This document shows, piece after piece, positions 23,196 through 23,304 of a stretch of 23,304 bases of DNA. The number at the start of each line of letters is the position of its first letter. The stretch's first letter is position 1. The DNA comes from an uncultured Rivibacter sp. (GTDB lineage: Bacteria; Pseudomonadota; Gammaproteobacteria; Burkholderiales; Burkholderiaceae): positions 1 to 23,304 of the forward strand of contig CAMLLU010000080.1 of NCBI GenBank assembly GCA_946480925.1, read 5' to 3'. The position numbers and the translations under genes were made by a program. The notes beneath the pieces were generated by a model, which was not told the DNA's origin, did not search any database, and saw only the letters and a program-made list of their open reading frames with translations.

Positions 23196-23304
23196 ATGAA
23201 GGCACTGGTACCGGTGAAGCGCGTCGTTGACTTCAACGTGAAAGTTCGCGTGAAGTCCGACGGCACGGGGGTGGACATCGCCAACGTCAAGATGAGCATG
23301 AACC
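23196..23304 (+). CDS. etfB: Electron transfer flavoprotein beta subunit, N-terminal part
   Basis: The first 36 codons are present and the gene runs off the window. It starts [18 protein letters not shown] and continues [14 protein letters not shown], the conserved N-terminus of ETF beta. GCAGGAGA lies nine bases before the ATG. With EtfA it passes electrons from acyl-CoA dehydrogenases to the quinone pool; etfA is expected just outside the window. Confidence 0.95.
   Translation, partial: MKALVPVKRVVDFNVKVRVKSDGTGVDIANVKMSMN

Overview
The window is GC-rich (roughly two thirds G+C by eye). Its gene content points to a betaproteobacterium of the order Burkholderiales, probably the Leptothrix/Rubrivivax/Methylibium/Rhizobacter side. 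Support comes from the protein sequences (Bug-family binding protein, etfB, murI, Atg22-like MFS) and from two short palindromic elements of types I recall from that order. The genus is inference; no search was run.

Region 1 (1-3965, minus strand) is an Rhs locus. It holds a 764-residue secreted Rhs/YD-repeat protein with its own C-terminal tip. Downstream is a displaced array: candidate immunity gene, orphan Rhs tip, second candidate immunity gene, then another orphan tip at the window edge. Each orphan tip starts with a copied piece of the Rhs core, and each copy begins at or next to the stop codon of the preceding candidate immunity gene. Tip DNA is visibly less GC-rich than the core.

Region 2 (3966-11858) looks sensory. 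A TonB-dependent outer-membrane receptor is divergent from a histidine kinase and NarL-type response regulator pair that resembles the MoxY/MoxX regulators of methanol oxidation. A very large kinase with a 14-repeat periplasmic propeller follows, with no regulator of its own.

Region 3 (11889-20195, minus strand) is the core of the window: pqqA-pqqB-pqqC-pqqD-pqqE, followed by an ABC ATPase, a YVTN beta-propeller protein, a periplasmic binding protein and an ABC-2 permease. These four are the set of PQQ-alcohol-dehydrogenase-associated ABC proteins. A Bug/TctC-type binding protein ends the run. Several junctions are 4-8 base overlaps, so much of it should be translationally coupled. No quinoprotein dehydrogenase, cytochrome c or pqqF protease lies in the window. 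One repeat element has inserted in frame into the signal-peptide region of the binding protein; another separates pqqD from pqqE; a strong hairpin separates pqqA from pqqB.

Region 4 (20196-23304) has a long gene-free leader upstream of pqqA, tRNA-Leu(UAA), an Atg22-like MFS transporter convergent with murI, and the first 36 codons of etfB behind a palindromic operator-like site.

A plausible reading is that the sensors detect an alcohol or related substrate and drive PQQ synthesis and the PQQ-associated ABC system, while the dehydrogenases are encoded elsewhere.
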